Origin: Streptomyces phaeolivaceus
GTDB lineage: Bacteria > Actinomycetota > Actinomycetes > Streptomycetales > Streptomycetaceae
Reading direction: 5' to 3'
Length of the DNA: 64,000 nucleotides
Assembly: GCF_009184865.1 (NCBI RefSeq)
Contig: NZ_CP045096.1
Span: 8,432,001-8,496,000 of the forward strand
Numbering within the stretch: the first letter of the stretch is position 1; every line of letters begins with the position of its first letter. A program made the translations under genes and the position numbers. Positions 18,839 through 27,280 of the stretch are shown here, one piece after another. The notes under the pieces were generated by a model. It saw only the letters and a program-made list of their open reading frames with translations. It made no database searches and was not told the DNA's origin.

Positions 18839-19492
18839 TCACCCCGGCTTGCGCGCCAGCACGTACGCCTGCGGGGTGTTCGCCGTGGTGCCGGGCCCGT
18901 CGGCCTCCCGCACCAGCCGCGCCGACTCGACGAACCCGGCGTCCCCCAGCAGCCCGGCGATCCGCTCCGGCGGGAAGCGGTGGACGTCGAGGTCGAGGGG
19001 ATGACCGTACGCGTGGGACAGATGGACGGACTCGTCGCCGACCTTGTAGGCGAGCGCCAGGAGGCCGCCGGGGGCGAGGATCCGGTGGAACTCGGCGAAC
19101 AGCGGCGGGAGTTCGGCCGGTGGGGTGTGGACCGTGGAGTACCAGGCGAGCGCGCCCGCCAGGGAGCCGTCCTCGAAGTCGAGCGCGGTCATCGTGCCCA
19201 CGTCGAACCGGAGCCGCGGGTGCGCCCAGCGGGCCACGGCGATCATCTCGGGCGACAGGTCGACACCGCAGATGTCGAGCCCCAGTGAGGCCAGATGCCC
19301 GGTGACCCGCCCCGGACCGCACCCCAGATCCGCGACGCGCCCGCCCCCGGCGGCCAGCACCCGTTCGGCGAAGACCCCCAGCATGGCCCGCTCGAAGGGG
19401 CTGTTCGCCAACTCGTCCTTCAGCAGCGCCGCGTAGTCGGCGGCGACGGTGTCATAGGACTCCCGGGTGGTGCGCAGGTGGTGAGTGGTCAT
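18839..19492 (-). CDS. Class I SAM-dependent methyltransferase
   Basis: A 217-residue methyltransferase of the UbiE/methyltransf_11 type. Motif I is VADLGCGPGRVTGHLASLG (about 54-72), the acidic end of strand 2 is CGVDLSPEMIAVAR, and post-motif sequence includes LDFEDGSLAGALAWYS and LAPGGLLALAYK. It transfers a methyl group from S-adenosylmethionine to an unknown small molecule. Start ATG 19492 gives MTTHHLRTTRESYDTVAADY, the normal opening of this family; the longer frame upstream is spurious. No biosynthetic cluster is adjacent, so the substrate cannot be guessed. Confidence 0.85.
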   Translation of the reverse strand: MTTHHLRTTRESYDTVAADYAALLKDELANSPFERAMLGVFAERVLAAGGGRVADLGCGPGRVTGHLASLGLDICGVDLSPEMIAVARWAHPRLRFDVGTMTALDFEDGSLAGALAWYSTVHTPPAELPPLFAEFHRILAPGGLLALAYKVGDESVHLSHAYGHPLDLDVHRFPPERIAGLLGDAGFVESARLVREADGPGTTANTPQAYVLARKPG

Positions 19493-19590
19493 GGTCCGGG
19501 ACGGTAGTCGGTGGTTCTGACAACGACCTCGAACACCGGCCGGGGGAGGCCTTGTTGGCGTCCATCGGCCGGGGGGAGCTCCTGTCGGCG

Positions 19591-20067
19591 TCAGCCCGCT
19601 CCCTCGTCGTCGCCCGCCAGCAGCGCGTCCATCGCCCGCCCGAACATCCGCCGCGCCAGCCGGCCCAGCGGACGGTCGAACAGCCTCGGCAGCCACCGCA
19701 CCCGCAGATCCTCCCGCCACACCGCGCGGGACGCGCCGTCGCCGTACGGACGGACCTCGATCTCGGCCCACCCGGTGACGAACCGACCGTGTTTGACGAG
19801 ACGGCACTTCCCGGGCGCGGCGCCCTCCGGCGGCTGCCACACCGTGACCTCCATCGGGTCGTCGAAGGCGAGCGGGCCGACCCCGCTGCGGGCCACGAAC
19901 ACCGTGCCCTCGCCGGTCGGTGACGGGGTGCGCACGGTGACGCGGGTCAGCGGGACGACATCGGCGTGCCGGGGCCAGTCGGTGAGGCGCTGCCAGGCGC
20001 GGTCGGCCGGGAGCCGCGAGAGCCGTTCGAGGCGGAAGAGAACCACGGGGTGATCGTAAGTGAACAA
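19591..20067 (-). CDS. SRPBCC family protein (START-like fold)
   Basis: A 158-residue protein with the polyketide cyclase/START-like pattern: LSRLPADRAWQRLTDWPRHADVVPLT near the N-terminus, alternating strands in the middle, and a final amphipathic helix (RLARRMFGRAMDALLAG). Such proteins bind a hydrophobic ligand in a helix-grip cavity; many have no known reaction. It lies on the same strand upstream of the methyltransferase, 98 bp apart, and is divergent from the DUF2278 gene. Function unassigned. Confidence 0.8.
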   Translation of the reverse strand: MFTYDHPVVLFRLERLSRLPADRAWQRLTDWPRHADVVPLTRVTVRTPSPTGEGTVFVARSGVGPLAFDDPMEVTVWQPPEGAAPGKCRLVKHGRFVTGWAEIEVRPYGDGASRAVWREDLRVRWLPRLFDRPLGRLARRMFGRAMDALLAGDDEGAG

Positions 20068-20198
20068 TTGCGGACGGGGCGGGCGCCCCGGACCGTCACG
20101 CGCCTACCATGCGTGCCAGGGGGCGGGCCGACCGGCCGTCCCACCGGGGAGCACCGGAAGCCCGGGAAGCACCGGAAACACGGGGGAGTTGGTCCGGC

Positions 20199-21206
20199 AT
20201 GCCGCTGAAGAGCTACGGCGTACTGATCACACGCGCGGTCGACACCCGCCGGGAGGGCGCCGACGGCACACCGCACCACCAGATCCATCTGACGGACGAT
20301 CAGGGCACGCACTACCGCGCCTCGGTGAACGTGAAGTCGCAGGAGAAGCCGTCCGAGCTGCTGTATCTCGTCGAGGAGGACTTCCGGCACCCGGTCACCG
20401 ACCGGCTCACGGGCCTCGCGAGCGGCTGGAACACGCTGCCGTCCGGGCCGGGCGGCCCCAACCTCGACTTCGTCCGCGGGAATCTCTTCGATCCGTCGCG
20501 GATGCGGTCCCTGCCACCGCATCTGGAAGGCCCGGACAACGACCTCGCCGACGTCCTCGACCACTACGTCCGCCGCGCGGTCGCCGATCCCACCGCCCGG
20601 TTGTACGTCTTCGGCGAGCGCTGGGGACCCGAATCGGGCGTCAAGGACAAGGTCTTCGGCTTCCTGCCGGGGAACGGCGTCCACGACATCCACATGAACC
20701 AGGGCAACAGCACCCGGTTCCGCAAGGACGACGGGGTCTGGCAGGACGGCGGACTGCTCATCCACTTCCCCCAGCAGTCCCGCTGGGTGGCCGTCTTCCT
20801 CGCCTTCCAGAGCCAGAAGTGGACCACGGACGACGCCACGGGCCACGCCCTCCCCGGCGCCGACCCCCGGCCCGAACCGGGCGGCCGGGCGGTCCGGATC
20901 GTCGCGGCCCTGGTCAACCCCCGGGGCCCCGCCCCCGAGGCCGAGACCGTCACCCTCCTCAACGCCTCACCCGACGCCGTCGACCTCACCGGCTGGCGCG
21001 TCGTCGACCGCCTCGGCCACGGCGGCACCGTCCCGCCGGGCGCCCTAGCCCCCGGCGCCACCCTCCTCGTCCCCGTCACCGACGGCGCCCAACTCGCCAA
21101 CCACGGCGGCGAGATCACCCTCCTCGACGCGACCGGCACCAAGGCGCACGGAGTGGCGTACACCGCCGAACAGGCGGGCCGGGAAGGCTGGACCGTGGTG
21201 TTCTGA
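20199..21206 (+). CDS. DUF2278 protein with C-terminal lamin-tail-like domain
   Basis: A 335-residue protein. Residues 1-215 match the DUF2278 family (LKSYGVLITRAVDTRREG, GVHDIHMNQGNS, QQSRWVAVFLAFQSQKWTTDD). Residues about 230-335 look like a lamin-tail immunoglobulin-like domain (RIVAALVNPRG, VTLLNASPDAVDLTGWRVVD, GEITLLDATG). The two are found together in some bacterial proteins, and the function is unknown. No signal peptide. Start ATG 20199 has GGGGGAG upstream. A short direct repeat of a GGGAAGCACCGGAA-like unit lies in the leader at about 20147-20180. Confidence 0.8.
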   Translation: MPLKSYGVLITRAVDTRREGADGTPHHQIHLTDDQGTHYRASVNVKSQEKPSELLYLVEEDFRHPVTDRLTGLASGWNTLPSGPGGPNLDFVRGNLFDPSRMRSLPPHLEGPDNDLADVLDHYVRRAVADPTARLYVFGERWGPESGVKDKVFGFLPGNGVHDIHMNQGNSTRFRKDDGVWQDGGLLIHFPQQSRWVAVFLAFQSQKWTTDDATGHALPGADPRPEPGGRAVRIVAALVNPRGPAPEAETVTLLNASPDAVDLTGWRVVDRLGHGGTVPPGALAPGATLLVPVTDGAQLANHGGEITLLDATGTKAHGVAYTAEQAGREGWTVVF

Positions 21207-21306
21207 CCGTGCCGGACGGTCCCCTCGCGGGGCCCCTACCGCCCTACCGCGCCGTACGGCACCATGAGCGCGACCGCACGCCCGCCCCTGGCCGGAAGGT
21301 GCTCCC

Positions 21307-21750
21307 GTGGACTCTGAACTGCACGGCAGGCTCGACGAGTTGCAGCGGGATCCGTATCCGCACTACGCGCGCGCCAGGGCGGCGGACGGACTGACGTACG
21401 TGCCCGAGCTGGACTCCTGGCTGGTGGCGCGGGACGCCGACGTACGGGAGGTGCTGCGACGGCCGGAGGACTTCTCCTCCGCCAACGCGCTCCGCCCGGA
21501 CGTGATGCCCGCGCCCGCCGCGCTGGCCGTGCTCGGCGGCGGCTTCGGCGGCCGTCCCGTCGTCGTCACCTCCGACGGCACCCTGCACCAGGAGCTGCGC
21601 GCACCGATCGTGCGCGGGCTGTCGCCCGCCAGGGTCGCCGCCGTCCTGCCGTACGCCGCCGAACGGGCCGCCGCCCTGGCCGACGACTTCATCAAGAACG
21701 CCGAGGACGCTCAGGAGACGCACGACGGGCAGGGCGGGGGCGGTTCCTAA
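21307..21750 (+). pseudogene. Truncated cytochrome P450 (N-terminal fragment)
   Basis: A 147-residue frame that matches the N-terminus of bacterial P450s: DELQRDPYPHYARAR, LDSWLVARDADVREVLRRPEDFSSANAL, and the C-helix region SDGTLHQELRAPIVRGLSP with the heme-propionate-contacting H and R. It stops after about a third of the usual 400 residues, ending in unrelated low-complexity sequence (NAEDAQETHDGQGGGGS). The I helix, EXXR and Cys-ligand loop are absent, and no continuation is seen in another frame before the opposite-strand gene at 21788. It cannot be a working P450. GTG start with a weak AAGG site. Confidence 0.8.
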
Positions 21751-21787
21751 CGTCCCCGCTCCCGAAAGGCCCCTGCTGGGGCGGCCG

Positions 21788-22249
21788 TCACTCCAGCCAC
21801 GTCCCGTCGCGCATGATGACTCTGCCGCGCAGTTCGTGCTCGCCGCGCCACGCGCGCACCGTCCTCGGGACCACGCGGACGTACAGGAAGGAGCCCGCCT
21901 CCCCGCGCGGGTCCCACCCGAATTTGCCGGTGAACGCGTCCGCCGCGCCTTCGGGCACCTCCCGGTCCGGGAAGCACTCCGCCTCACCCTGGAGGAGCGC
22001 CACGTCGAAGGTGTGCGGCAGCGCCAGGCGCACGCGCGGCTCCGCGCGGACGTTCCGGGCGGTCGCGGACGCGGCGTTGGTGCACATCCACACCGCTCGC
22101 CCGTCCCACAGGAACCACAACGGCACCTGGTGCGGCCCGTGTTCGGGGTGAGCCGTCGACACCCACACATCCCGTTCGGCGGCGAGCCGCGCCAGCGTGT
22201 CGTGCTTCCGCTCCGCCGTCCGGCGGCGGACGGTTCCCGTGGTCTCCAT
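21788..22249 (-). CDS. Pyridoxamine 5'-phosphate oxidase-fold (FMN/F420-binding) protein
   Basis: A 153-residue protein of the PNPOx-like split-barrel family. DTLARLAAERDVWVSTAHPEHGPHQVPLWFLWDGRAVWMCTN and ATARNVRAEPRVRLALP are typical of actinomycete members that bind FMN or F420. Members act as small oxidoreductases or cofactor-binding proteins. The true PdxH C-terminal substrate residues are not evident, so it is probably not the B6 biosynthetic enzyme. It is a single gene with ATG at 22249. Reaction unknown. Confidence 0.8.
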   Translation of the reverse strand: METTGTVRRRTAERKHDTLARLAAERDVWVSTAHPEHGPHQVPLWFLWDGRAVWMCTNAASATARNVRAEPRVRLALPHTFDVALLQGEAECFPDREVPEGAADAFTGKFGWDPRGEAGSFLYVRVVPRTVRAWRGEHELRGRVIMRDGTWLE

Positions 22250-22326
22250 GACCCGACCCTAACCAGCGGGCGCACCGCACACCTGAGGCGAAGGACCTAC
22301 TTCCGATGGCCCAGGAACCCTCGTCC

Positions 22327-22701
22327 TCAGAACGCGTACGGTCCGAAGCGGCCCCAGGCCACCGCGGCGGCCAGGATCAGGAGGACCAGACCGGGGGCGG
22401 TTTCCTTGGTCTCGCCGCGGCGGAGGTGGAAGACGACCGCGCCGAGCATCGTGACGGCGAGGCCGGTCGCCGCGAGGGGGACGAGGACCGTGGCGATGTC
22501 GAGGACGGCCGGGAGGATCAGGCCGATGCCGCCCAGCGCCTCCAGCGCGCCGATGGTCTTCACCATGCCCGGGGAGAACGCCTCGACCCAGGTCATGCCC
22601 GAGGCGGCCAGCTTCTCCTTGGACTGGAGGGTCTTCATCAGGCCGGCGGCGAGGAAGGCCGCCGCGAGGAGGCTCGCGATGATCCAGAGGGTGACGTTCA
22701 T
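22327..22701 (-). CDS. DoxX family membrane protein
   Basis: A 124-residue protein with four membrane segments (5-24, 42-65, 70-92, 100-118) and the DoxX-like motif LAAGLMKTLQSKEKL, MTWVEAFSPGMVKTIGALEALGGIGLILP. Members are implicated in redox or thiol stress in some actinobacteria. It is divergent from a MarR regulator 127 bp away, and the intergenic region holds clear palindromes, so MarR control is likely. Start ATG 22701 opens straight into the first membrane segment. Confidence 0.88.
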   Translation of the reverse strand: MNVTLWIIASLLAAAFLAAGLMKTLQSKEKLAASGMTWVEAFSPGMVKTIGALEALGGIGLILPAVLDIATVLVPLAATGLAVTMLGAVVFHLRRGETKETAPGLVLLILAAAVAWGRFGPYAF

Positions 22702-22724
22702 GGCAGACTCTTCCGGTTTATGAG

Positions 22725-22736
22725 TTGAATATTCAA
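22725..22736. promoter_or_regulatory. MarR-type palindrome 1 (doxX side)
   Basis: The perfect 12-bp palindrome TTGAATATTCAA lies 24 bp upstream of the doxX-like start. Its TTGA half-site also occurs in the second palindrome at 22767, suggesting one dimeric regulator binds both. Confidence 0.6.
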
Positions 22737-22766
22737 GAGAGGGGAGGGGATCAACGTAGGGGCGGT

Positions 22767-22786
22767 TGACTTGAAGAGTCAAGTCA
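22767..22786. promoter_or_regulatory. MarR-type palindrome 2 (marR side)
   Basis: Perfect 8-bp arms, TGACTTGA and TCAAGTCA, separated by AGAG, located 43 bp before the MarR start. A looser related sequence, CTTGATCACTTGAAG, follows at about 22794-22808. Probable autoregulatory operator. Confidence 0.65.
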
Positions 22787-22828
22787 TTCGGCGCTTGATC
22801 ACTTGAAGCGGCACGTAGAGTGGGCGCC

Positions 22829-23320
22829 ATGGAGACACCGCAGCAGTCGCGTTGGCTGACCGACGAGGAGATGGAGACCTGGCACGCGCTGGCGGGCGTG
22901 ATGGTCAGACTGCCGAGCGCGCTGGACGCGCAGCTGCAGCGGGACTCGGGCGTCAGCCACGTCGAGTACCTGGTGATGGCCATGCTGTCCCAGACCGGGG
23001 AACGCACCCTGCGGATGAGCGACCTCGCCGGATACGCCGGCTCGTCGCTGTCCCGGCTGTCCCACCTGGTGAAGCGGCTGGAGAAGAGCGAGTGGGTGCG
23101 CCGCGAGCCGGACCCCTCCGACGGCCGCTACACCCTGGCCGTCCTCACGGACGCCGGATACGCCAAGGTCGTCGCGAGCGCGCCCGGCCACGCCGACGCC
23201 GTACGGCGGTATGTGTTCGACGCGCTGAGCAAGACCCAGCAGCGCCAGCTGCGCGAGATCGGGCGGCGCATCTGGCAGTCCGTCGCCCCGGACGACCACT
23301 GCCTGCTGCCGCCGAACTGA
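22829..23320 (+). CDS. MarR family transcriptional regulator
   Basis: A 163-residue winged-helix regulator. The recognition region is RMSDLAGYAGSSLSRLSHLVKRLEKSEWVRREPDPSDGRY (about 65-105), including the DGR beta-hairpin wing of MarR proteins, and a C-terminal dimerisation helix follows. It is divergent from the DoxX gene and the shared region has TTGA palindromes, so it most likely represses itself and doxX. Start ATG 22829 has only a weak site; GTG 22820 is an alternative. Ligand unknown. Confidence 0.88.
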   Translation: METPQQSRWLTDEEMETWHALAGVMVRLPSALDAQLQRDSGVSHVEYLVMAMLSQTGERTLRMSDLAGYAGSSLSRLSHLVKRLEKSEWVRREPDPSDGRYTLAVLTDAGYAKVVASAPGHADAVRRYVFDALSKTQQRQLREIGRRIWQSVAPDDHCLLPPN

Positions 23321-23360
23321 CCCTCGGCGCACGGCCGGTGGACGTCACTCGCGGACGACG

Positions 23361-24131
23361 TCAGTTGCGGACGAGGAGCTGGAAGTCGAAGGAGTAGCGC
23401 GAGGCCCGGTAGATATGGGTGCCGTACTCGACCGCGCGGCCGGTGTCGTCGTACGCCGTGCGCTGCATGGTGAGGAGCGCCGCGCCCTGCGGTTCGCCGA
23501 GGCGCTCGGCCTCGTCCGGGGTGGCGACGCGGGCGCCGACGCTCTGGTGGGCGCTGTGCAGGGTGATGCCGGCGTTGCGCATCATCCGGTACAGGCCCGT
23601 CGACTCCAGCCGCTCGGTGTCCAGGTCCAGCAGCCCGGCCGGGACGAAGTTGGACAGGAACGCCACCGGCTGGCCGTGGGTCAGCCGCAGCCGTTCGAAG
23701 AGGTGCACGTCGGAGCCCTCGGCGATGCCGAGGGCCGCCGCGACCTCGGCGGTGGCCTGCCGGACCTCGCGTCGCAGCACCTTGGTCGTGGGATGCTGCC
23801 CGGCCGCCTCCAGGTCGTCGTACAGGCTGCTCAGCTCCAGCGGCCGTTTGACCTGACTGTGCACCACCTGCGTGCCGACGCCCCGGCGGCGTACCAGCAG
23901 GCCCTTGTCGACGAGCGACTGGATGGCCTGCCGCACGGTCGGCCGGGACAGGCCCAGACGGCCGGCCAGCTCGATCTCGTTGCCCAGGAGGCTGCCCGGT
24001 CCGAGCGCGCCGTGCTCGATCGCCGACTCCAGCTGCCGGGCCAGCTGGTAGTACAGCGGCACCGGGCTGCTCCGGTCGACGCTGAGGTCGAGACTCCCTG
24101 TACTCCCCGTAGTCGCGCTGGTCACGCCCAT
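23361..24131 (-). CDS. GntR family (HutC/UTRA subfamily) regulator, probable inositol regulator
   Basis: A 256-residue regulator. The GntR winged helix covers residues 20-90 (VPLYYQLARQLESAIEHG, ELAGRLGLSRPTVRQAIQSLVDKGLL) and a UTRA effector domain covers 100-250 (VHLFERLRLTHGQPVAFLSNF, LYRMMRNAGITL, YGTHIYRASRYSFDFQL). It lies 125 bp downstream of iolD on the same strand, and members of this type commonly control myo-inositol genes. A perfect inverted repeat, 24151-24172, sits 19 bp before its start and may be its own operator. Confidence 0.85.
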   Translation of the reverse strand: MGVTSATTGSTGSLDLSVDRSSPVPLYYQLARQLESAIEHGALGPGSLLGNEIELAGRLGLSRPTVRQAIQSLVDKGLLVRRRGVGTQVVHSQVKRPLELSSLYDDLEAAGQHPTTKVLRREVRQATAEVAAALGIAEGSDVHLFERLRLTHGQPVAFLSNFVPAGLLDLDTERLESTGLYRMMRNAGITLHSAHQSVGARVATPDEAERLGEPQGAALLTMQRTAYDDTGRAVEYGTHIYRASRYSFDFQLLVRN

Positions 24132-24150
24132 GAGGGTATCCGTCCGTCCG

Positions 24151-24172
24151 GATGACAGGAACCCCTGTCATC
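24151..24172. promoter_or_regulatory. Candidate GntR operator
   Basis: Perfect 9-bp arms GATGACAGG and CCTGTCATC around AACC, just upstream of the UTRA regulator gene. Position and symmetry suggest autoregulation. Related TGTCA-containing half sites occur in the iolC/transporter divergent region at about 27391 and 27450. Confidence 0.55.
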
Positions 24173-24217
24173 GCATTGTCCTTACATGATCGTGTCCTGA
24201 TCGAGTCGTGATCAGGG

Positions 24218-24247
24218 GTTCGGCCGGAGGCACCGCCCCGGCCGAAC
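24218..24247 (-). terminator. Hairpin downstream of iolD
   Basis: Perfect 10-bp arms GTTCGGCCGG and CCGGCCGAAC with a 10-nt loop, ending 10 bp from the iolD stop. It may end or attenuate iolD transcription before the regulator gene. Confidence 0.6.
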
Positions 24248-24256
24248 GGCCCCCGG

Positions 24257-26134
24257 TCAGAGGTGGCGGCGCTGGTTCGCCACCTCGCGGTCGTACGTCA
24301 CCCGCGCCTCGACGGCCGCCGGACGGGAGGCGGTCCGCGCGACCGGCACGTCCCACCAGGCCTCCGCCGGGGGAGCGGTGGGCGTCGGGTCCGTCTCGAC
24401 ATACACACAGGTGGGCCGGTCCGAGGCACGTGCCGTGGCCAGTGCCTCCCGCAGCTCCTTCACGGTCCTGGCGCGGATGACGTCCATGCCGAGACTGGCC
24501 GCGTTGGCGGCGAGGTCCACCGGCAGCGGGGCGCCGGAGAAGGTGCCGTCGGCGGTGCGATAGCGGTAGGCGGTGCCGAAACGCTCGCCGCCGACCGCCT
24601 CGGAGAGGCCGCCGATGGAGGCGTAGCCGTGGTTCTGGATGAGGATCAGATTGACCGGAAGCCCCTCCTGGACGGCCGTCACGATCTCCGTCGGCATCAT
24701 CAGATAGGTGCCGTCCCCGACCAGCGACCAGACGGCCGTGCCGGGCGCCGCCTGCTGGACACCGATCCCGGCGGGGATCTCGTAGCCCATGCAGGAGTAG
24801 CCGTACTCCAGGTGGTACTGGCGGGGGCCGCGGGCCCGCCACAGCTTGTGCAGGTCGCCGGGGAGCGAACCGGCCGCGTTGATGACCACGTCCTCGTCGC
24901 CGACGATCGCGTCCAGGGCGCCGAGCAACTGGGTCTGGGTCGGTACGGCGTGCTCGTCGGCGGCGGTGTAGGCGGCCTCCACGACCCGCTCCCAACGCTC
25001 CTTGCCCGCCCGGTACTCCGCCTCGTACGCCCCGTCCACCCGGTGACCGGCGAGCGCGTCCGTGAGCGCCTCCAGTCCCGTCCGCGCGTCGCAGACCACC
25101 GTCCGGGCGGCCAGCTTGTGGGCGTCGAAGGCGGCGATGTTGAGGTTGACGAAACGGACGTCCGGGCTCTGGAAGAGGGTGTTCGAGGCGGTGGTGAAGT
25201 CCGTGTAGCGGGTGCCGACGCCGACGATCAGATCGGCGCCGCGGGCGATGTCGTCGCAGACGGCCGTGCCGGTGTGGCCGATGCCGCCGAGGTCGCCCGG
25301 GTGGTCGTACCGCAGCGACCCCTTGCCGGCCTGCGTGGACGCCACCGGGATGCCGGTGGCGTCGACCAGCGCCTTCAGCGCGGCCTCGGCCTCGCTGTGG
25401 TGGACGCCGCCGCCCGCGACGATCAGGGGCCGACGCGCGGCGCGGATCGCCCGGACCGCCTCCGCCAGCTCGACCGGGTCGGGCGCGGGACGCCGTACGC
25501 GCCAGACGCGGTCGGCGAAGAACTCCTCCGGCCAGTCGTACGCCTCCGCCTGGACGTCCTGCGGCAGGGCGAGGGTGACGGCGCCGGTGTCGGCCGGGTC
25601 GGCGAGGACCCGCATGGCGTTCAGGGCGGCCGGGATCAGCGCCTCGGGGCGGGTGATCCGGTCGAACCAGCGGGAGACCGGACGCAGGGTGTCGTTGACG
25701 GAGACGTCGGCCTCGGTGGGGTGCTCCAGCTGCTGGAGCAGCGGGTCGGCGGCGCGGGTCGCGAAGTAGTCGCCGGGCAGGAGGAGTACGGGCAGGCGGT
25801 TGACGGTGGCCAGGGCGGCGCCGGTGACCAGGTTGGTGGCGCCGGGGCCGATGGAGGTGGTGACGGCCTGCGCGGAGAGCCGGTTCAGCTGGCGGGCGTA
25901 GCCGACGGCGGCGTGCACCATGGACTGCTCGTTGCGGCCCTGGTGGAACGGCATCGTCTCCTCCCCGGCCTCCAGGAGCGCCTGGCCCAGCCCCGCGACA
26001 TTGCCGTGGCCGAAGATGCCCCACGTCCCGGCGATCAGCCGGTGGCGCACACCGTCGCGCTCGGTGTACTGCGCGGACAGGAACCGCACCAGCGCCTGGG
26101 CGACGGTCAGACGGCGGGTGGGGGACTGGGACAT
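24257..26134 (-). CDS. iolD: 3D-(3,5/4)-trihydroxycyclohexane-1,2-dione acylhydrolase (IolD)
   Basis: A 625-residue ThDP-dependent enzyme. It opens the ring of trihydroxycyclohexanedione to 5-deoxyglucuronate in myo-inositol degradation. Visible are the N-terminal pyrimidine-binding domain (WGIFGHGNVAGLGQALLEAGEE, IGPGATNLVTGAALA), the central Rossmann domain, and the C-terminal ThDP-Mg motif starting SLVGDGTYLMMPTEIVTA and ending ILIQNHGY. Length and sequence fit IolD well. It is on the same strand as iolC, with the third large palindrome in the 241-bp gap, and upstream of the UTRA regulator. Confidence 0.93.
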   Translation of the reverse strand: MSQSPTRRLTVAQALVRFLSAQYTERDGVRHRLIAGTWGIFGHGNVAGLGQALLEAGEETMPFHQGRNEQSMVHAAVGYARQLNRLSAQAVTTSIGPGATNLVTGAALATVNRLPVLLLPGDYFATRAADPLLQQLEHPTEADVSVNDTLRPVSRWFDRITRPEALIPAALNAMRVLADPADTGAVTLALPQDVQAEAYDWPEEFFADRVWRVRRPAPDPVELAEAVRAIRAARRPLIVAGGGVHHSEAEAALKALVDATGIPVASTQAGKGSLRYDHPGDLGGIGHTGTAVCDDIARGADLIVGVGTRYTDFTTASNTLFQSPDVRFVNLNIAAFDAHKLAARTVVCDARTGLEALTDALAGHRVDGAYEAEYRAGKERWERVVEAAYTAADEHAVPTQTQLLGALDAIVGDEDVVINAAGSLPGDLHKLWRARGPRQYHLEYGYSCMGYEIPAGIGVQQAAPGTAVWSLVGDGTYLMMPTEIVTAVQEGLPVNLILIQNHGYASIGGLSEAVGGERFGTAYRYRTADGTFSGAPLPVDLAANAASLGMDVIRARTVKELREALATARASDRPTCVYVETDPTPTAPPAEAWWDVPVARTASRPAAVEARVTYDREVANQRRHL

Positions 26135-26213
26135 CGGGACCTCACGGGTTGGGTGGTGGTGGGATTTCGTACGGGTGGACCAGGGGTGGGTTGGGTGGGG
26201 GTGTGTGGTCGGG

Positions 26214-26356
26214 TGCGGGTGGGTGGGGCTTCTCGCGCGGTTCCCCGCGCCCCTTAAAAGGGCCTGCGGCCCTTTCGGGCCGAAAAAGCGAGGGGGCGCA
26301 GCCCCGCTTCTTCAGGGGCGCGGAGAACCGCGCGACCAGCCCCCACTCACCCGCAC
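26214..26356. repeat. Large nested intergenic palindrome, copy 3 of 3
   Basis: Left side begins GTGCGGGTGGGTGGGGCTTC then TCGCGCGGTTCCCCGCGCCCC. The right side returns the complement and ends CCCCCACTCACCCGCAC. Inner stems include GGGCCTGCGGCCC. It lies between iolC and iolD inside the presumed operon. Confidence 0.85.
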
Positions 26357-26375
26357 CCGACCACACACCCCTACC

Positions 26376-27280
26376 TCACCCACCACCCGACAACTCCTCG
26401 ACCTCCCCCTCCGTCGGCATCGCCGACGAGCACGCCAACCGGGACGCGACGATCGCGCCCGCCACGTTCGCGTGGCGCATGATCCGCTCCAGGTCCCACC
26501 CCCGCAGCAGCCCATGACACAGGGCCCCCCGAACGCGTCCCCCGCCCCGAGCTCGTTGACGACCTCCACCGGCACCGGCGGCACCTCCACCCCGGCCTCC
26601 GGCAGCGCCTCCGCGCACGCCCGCGGCTCCCGGAACCCCGTGGCCACCTCGCACTCGTCGAGATTGCCGACGGCCACGGTCGCGTGCCGCAGGGCCTCGG
26701 CGTAGTACGGGCGGGCGGCCTCGGGGTCCTCCCAAGCCGTGTCGCTCCACAGCGCGGGCCGCCGGTCGAGGTCGAAGACGGTGGTGCCGGACCGCCCGCG
26801 CGCCTTGAGCGCGGCGAGCGTGGCCGAGCGGCTGGGCTCCTCGCTCAGACCGGTGCCGGTGATCCAGAAGATACGGGCCGCGCGGATGGCGAAGCAGCCC
26901 AGCTCCTCGGTCCGGATCTCCAGGCCGGTGGCCTTGGGGCGGTGGTAGAAGTACAGCGGGAAGTCGTCCGGCGGGAAGATCTCGCAGAACGTGACCGGCG
27001 TCGGGTGGTCCGCCACGGGCGTGACGAACCGGTCGTCGACGCCGAACTCCTTGAGTGCCTGGTGCGGGAACGTGCCGAAGGGGTCGTCGCCGGTCCGTGT
27101 GATCACGGCGGTGGTGTTGCCGAGCCGGGCGGCGGCCACCGCGACGTTCGCGGCCGATCCGCCGAGGAACTTTCCGAAGGACTCGACGCGCGCGAGCGGG
27201 ACGCCGATCTGCAACGGATAGAGATCGATTCCGATACGGCCCATCGTGATCGGATCGAAGGATTCGGCGGACTCGGGCAT
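26376..27280 (-). pseudogene. iolC: 5-dehydro-2-deoxygluconokinase (IolC) with a one-base frameshift
   Basis: A PfkB-family kinase that phosphorylates 2-deoxy-5-keto-gluconate in inositol degradation. From ATG 27280 (GAGGAG upstream) the frame encodes the IolC signature ITMGRIGIDLYPLQIGVPL, GKFLGGSAANVAVAAARLG and VVNELGAGDAFGG with the catalytic Asp. Directly after this PfkB motif the frame is lost. Sequence expected for the C-terminus (LCHGLLRGWDLERIMRHANV, AGAIVASRLACSSAMPT) continues in another frame and stops at 26376. One base appears missing in the G/C run at about 26524-26531. About 50 C-terminal residues would be replaced. It could be real inactivation or a homopolymer sequencing error. 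Confidence 0.85.

Noticed and set aside
21788..22249. PdxH, the vitamin B6 biosynthetic oxidase
   Set aside because: The protein is too short and lacks the characteristic C-terminal substrate-binding residues; only the general split-barrel fold is supported.
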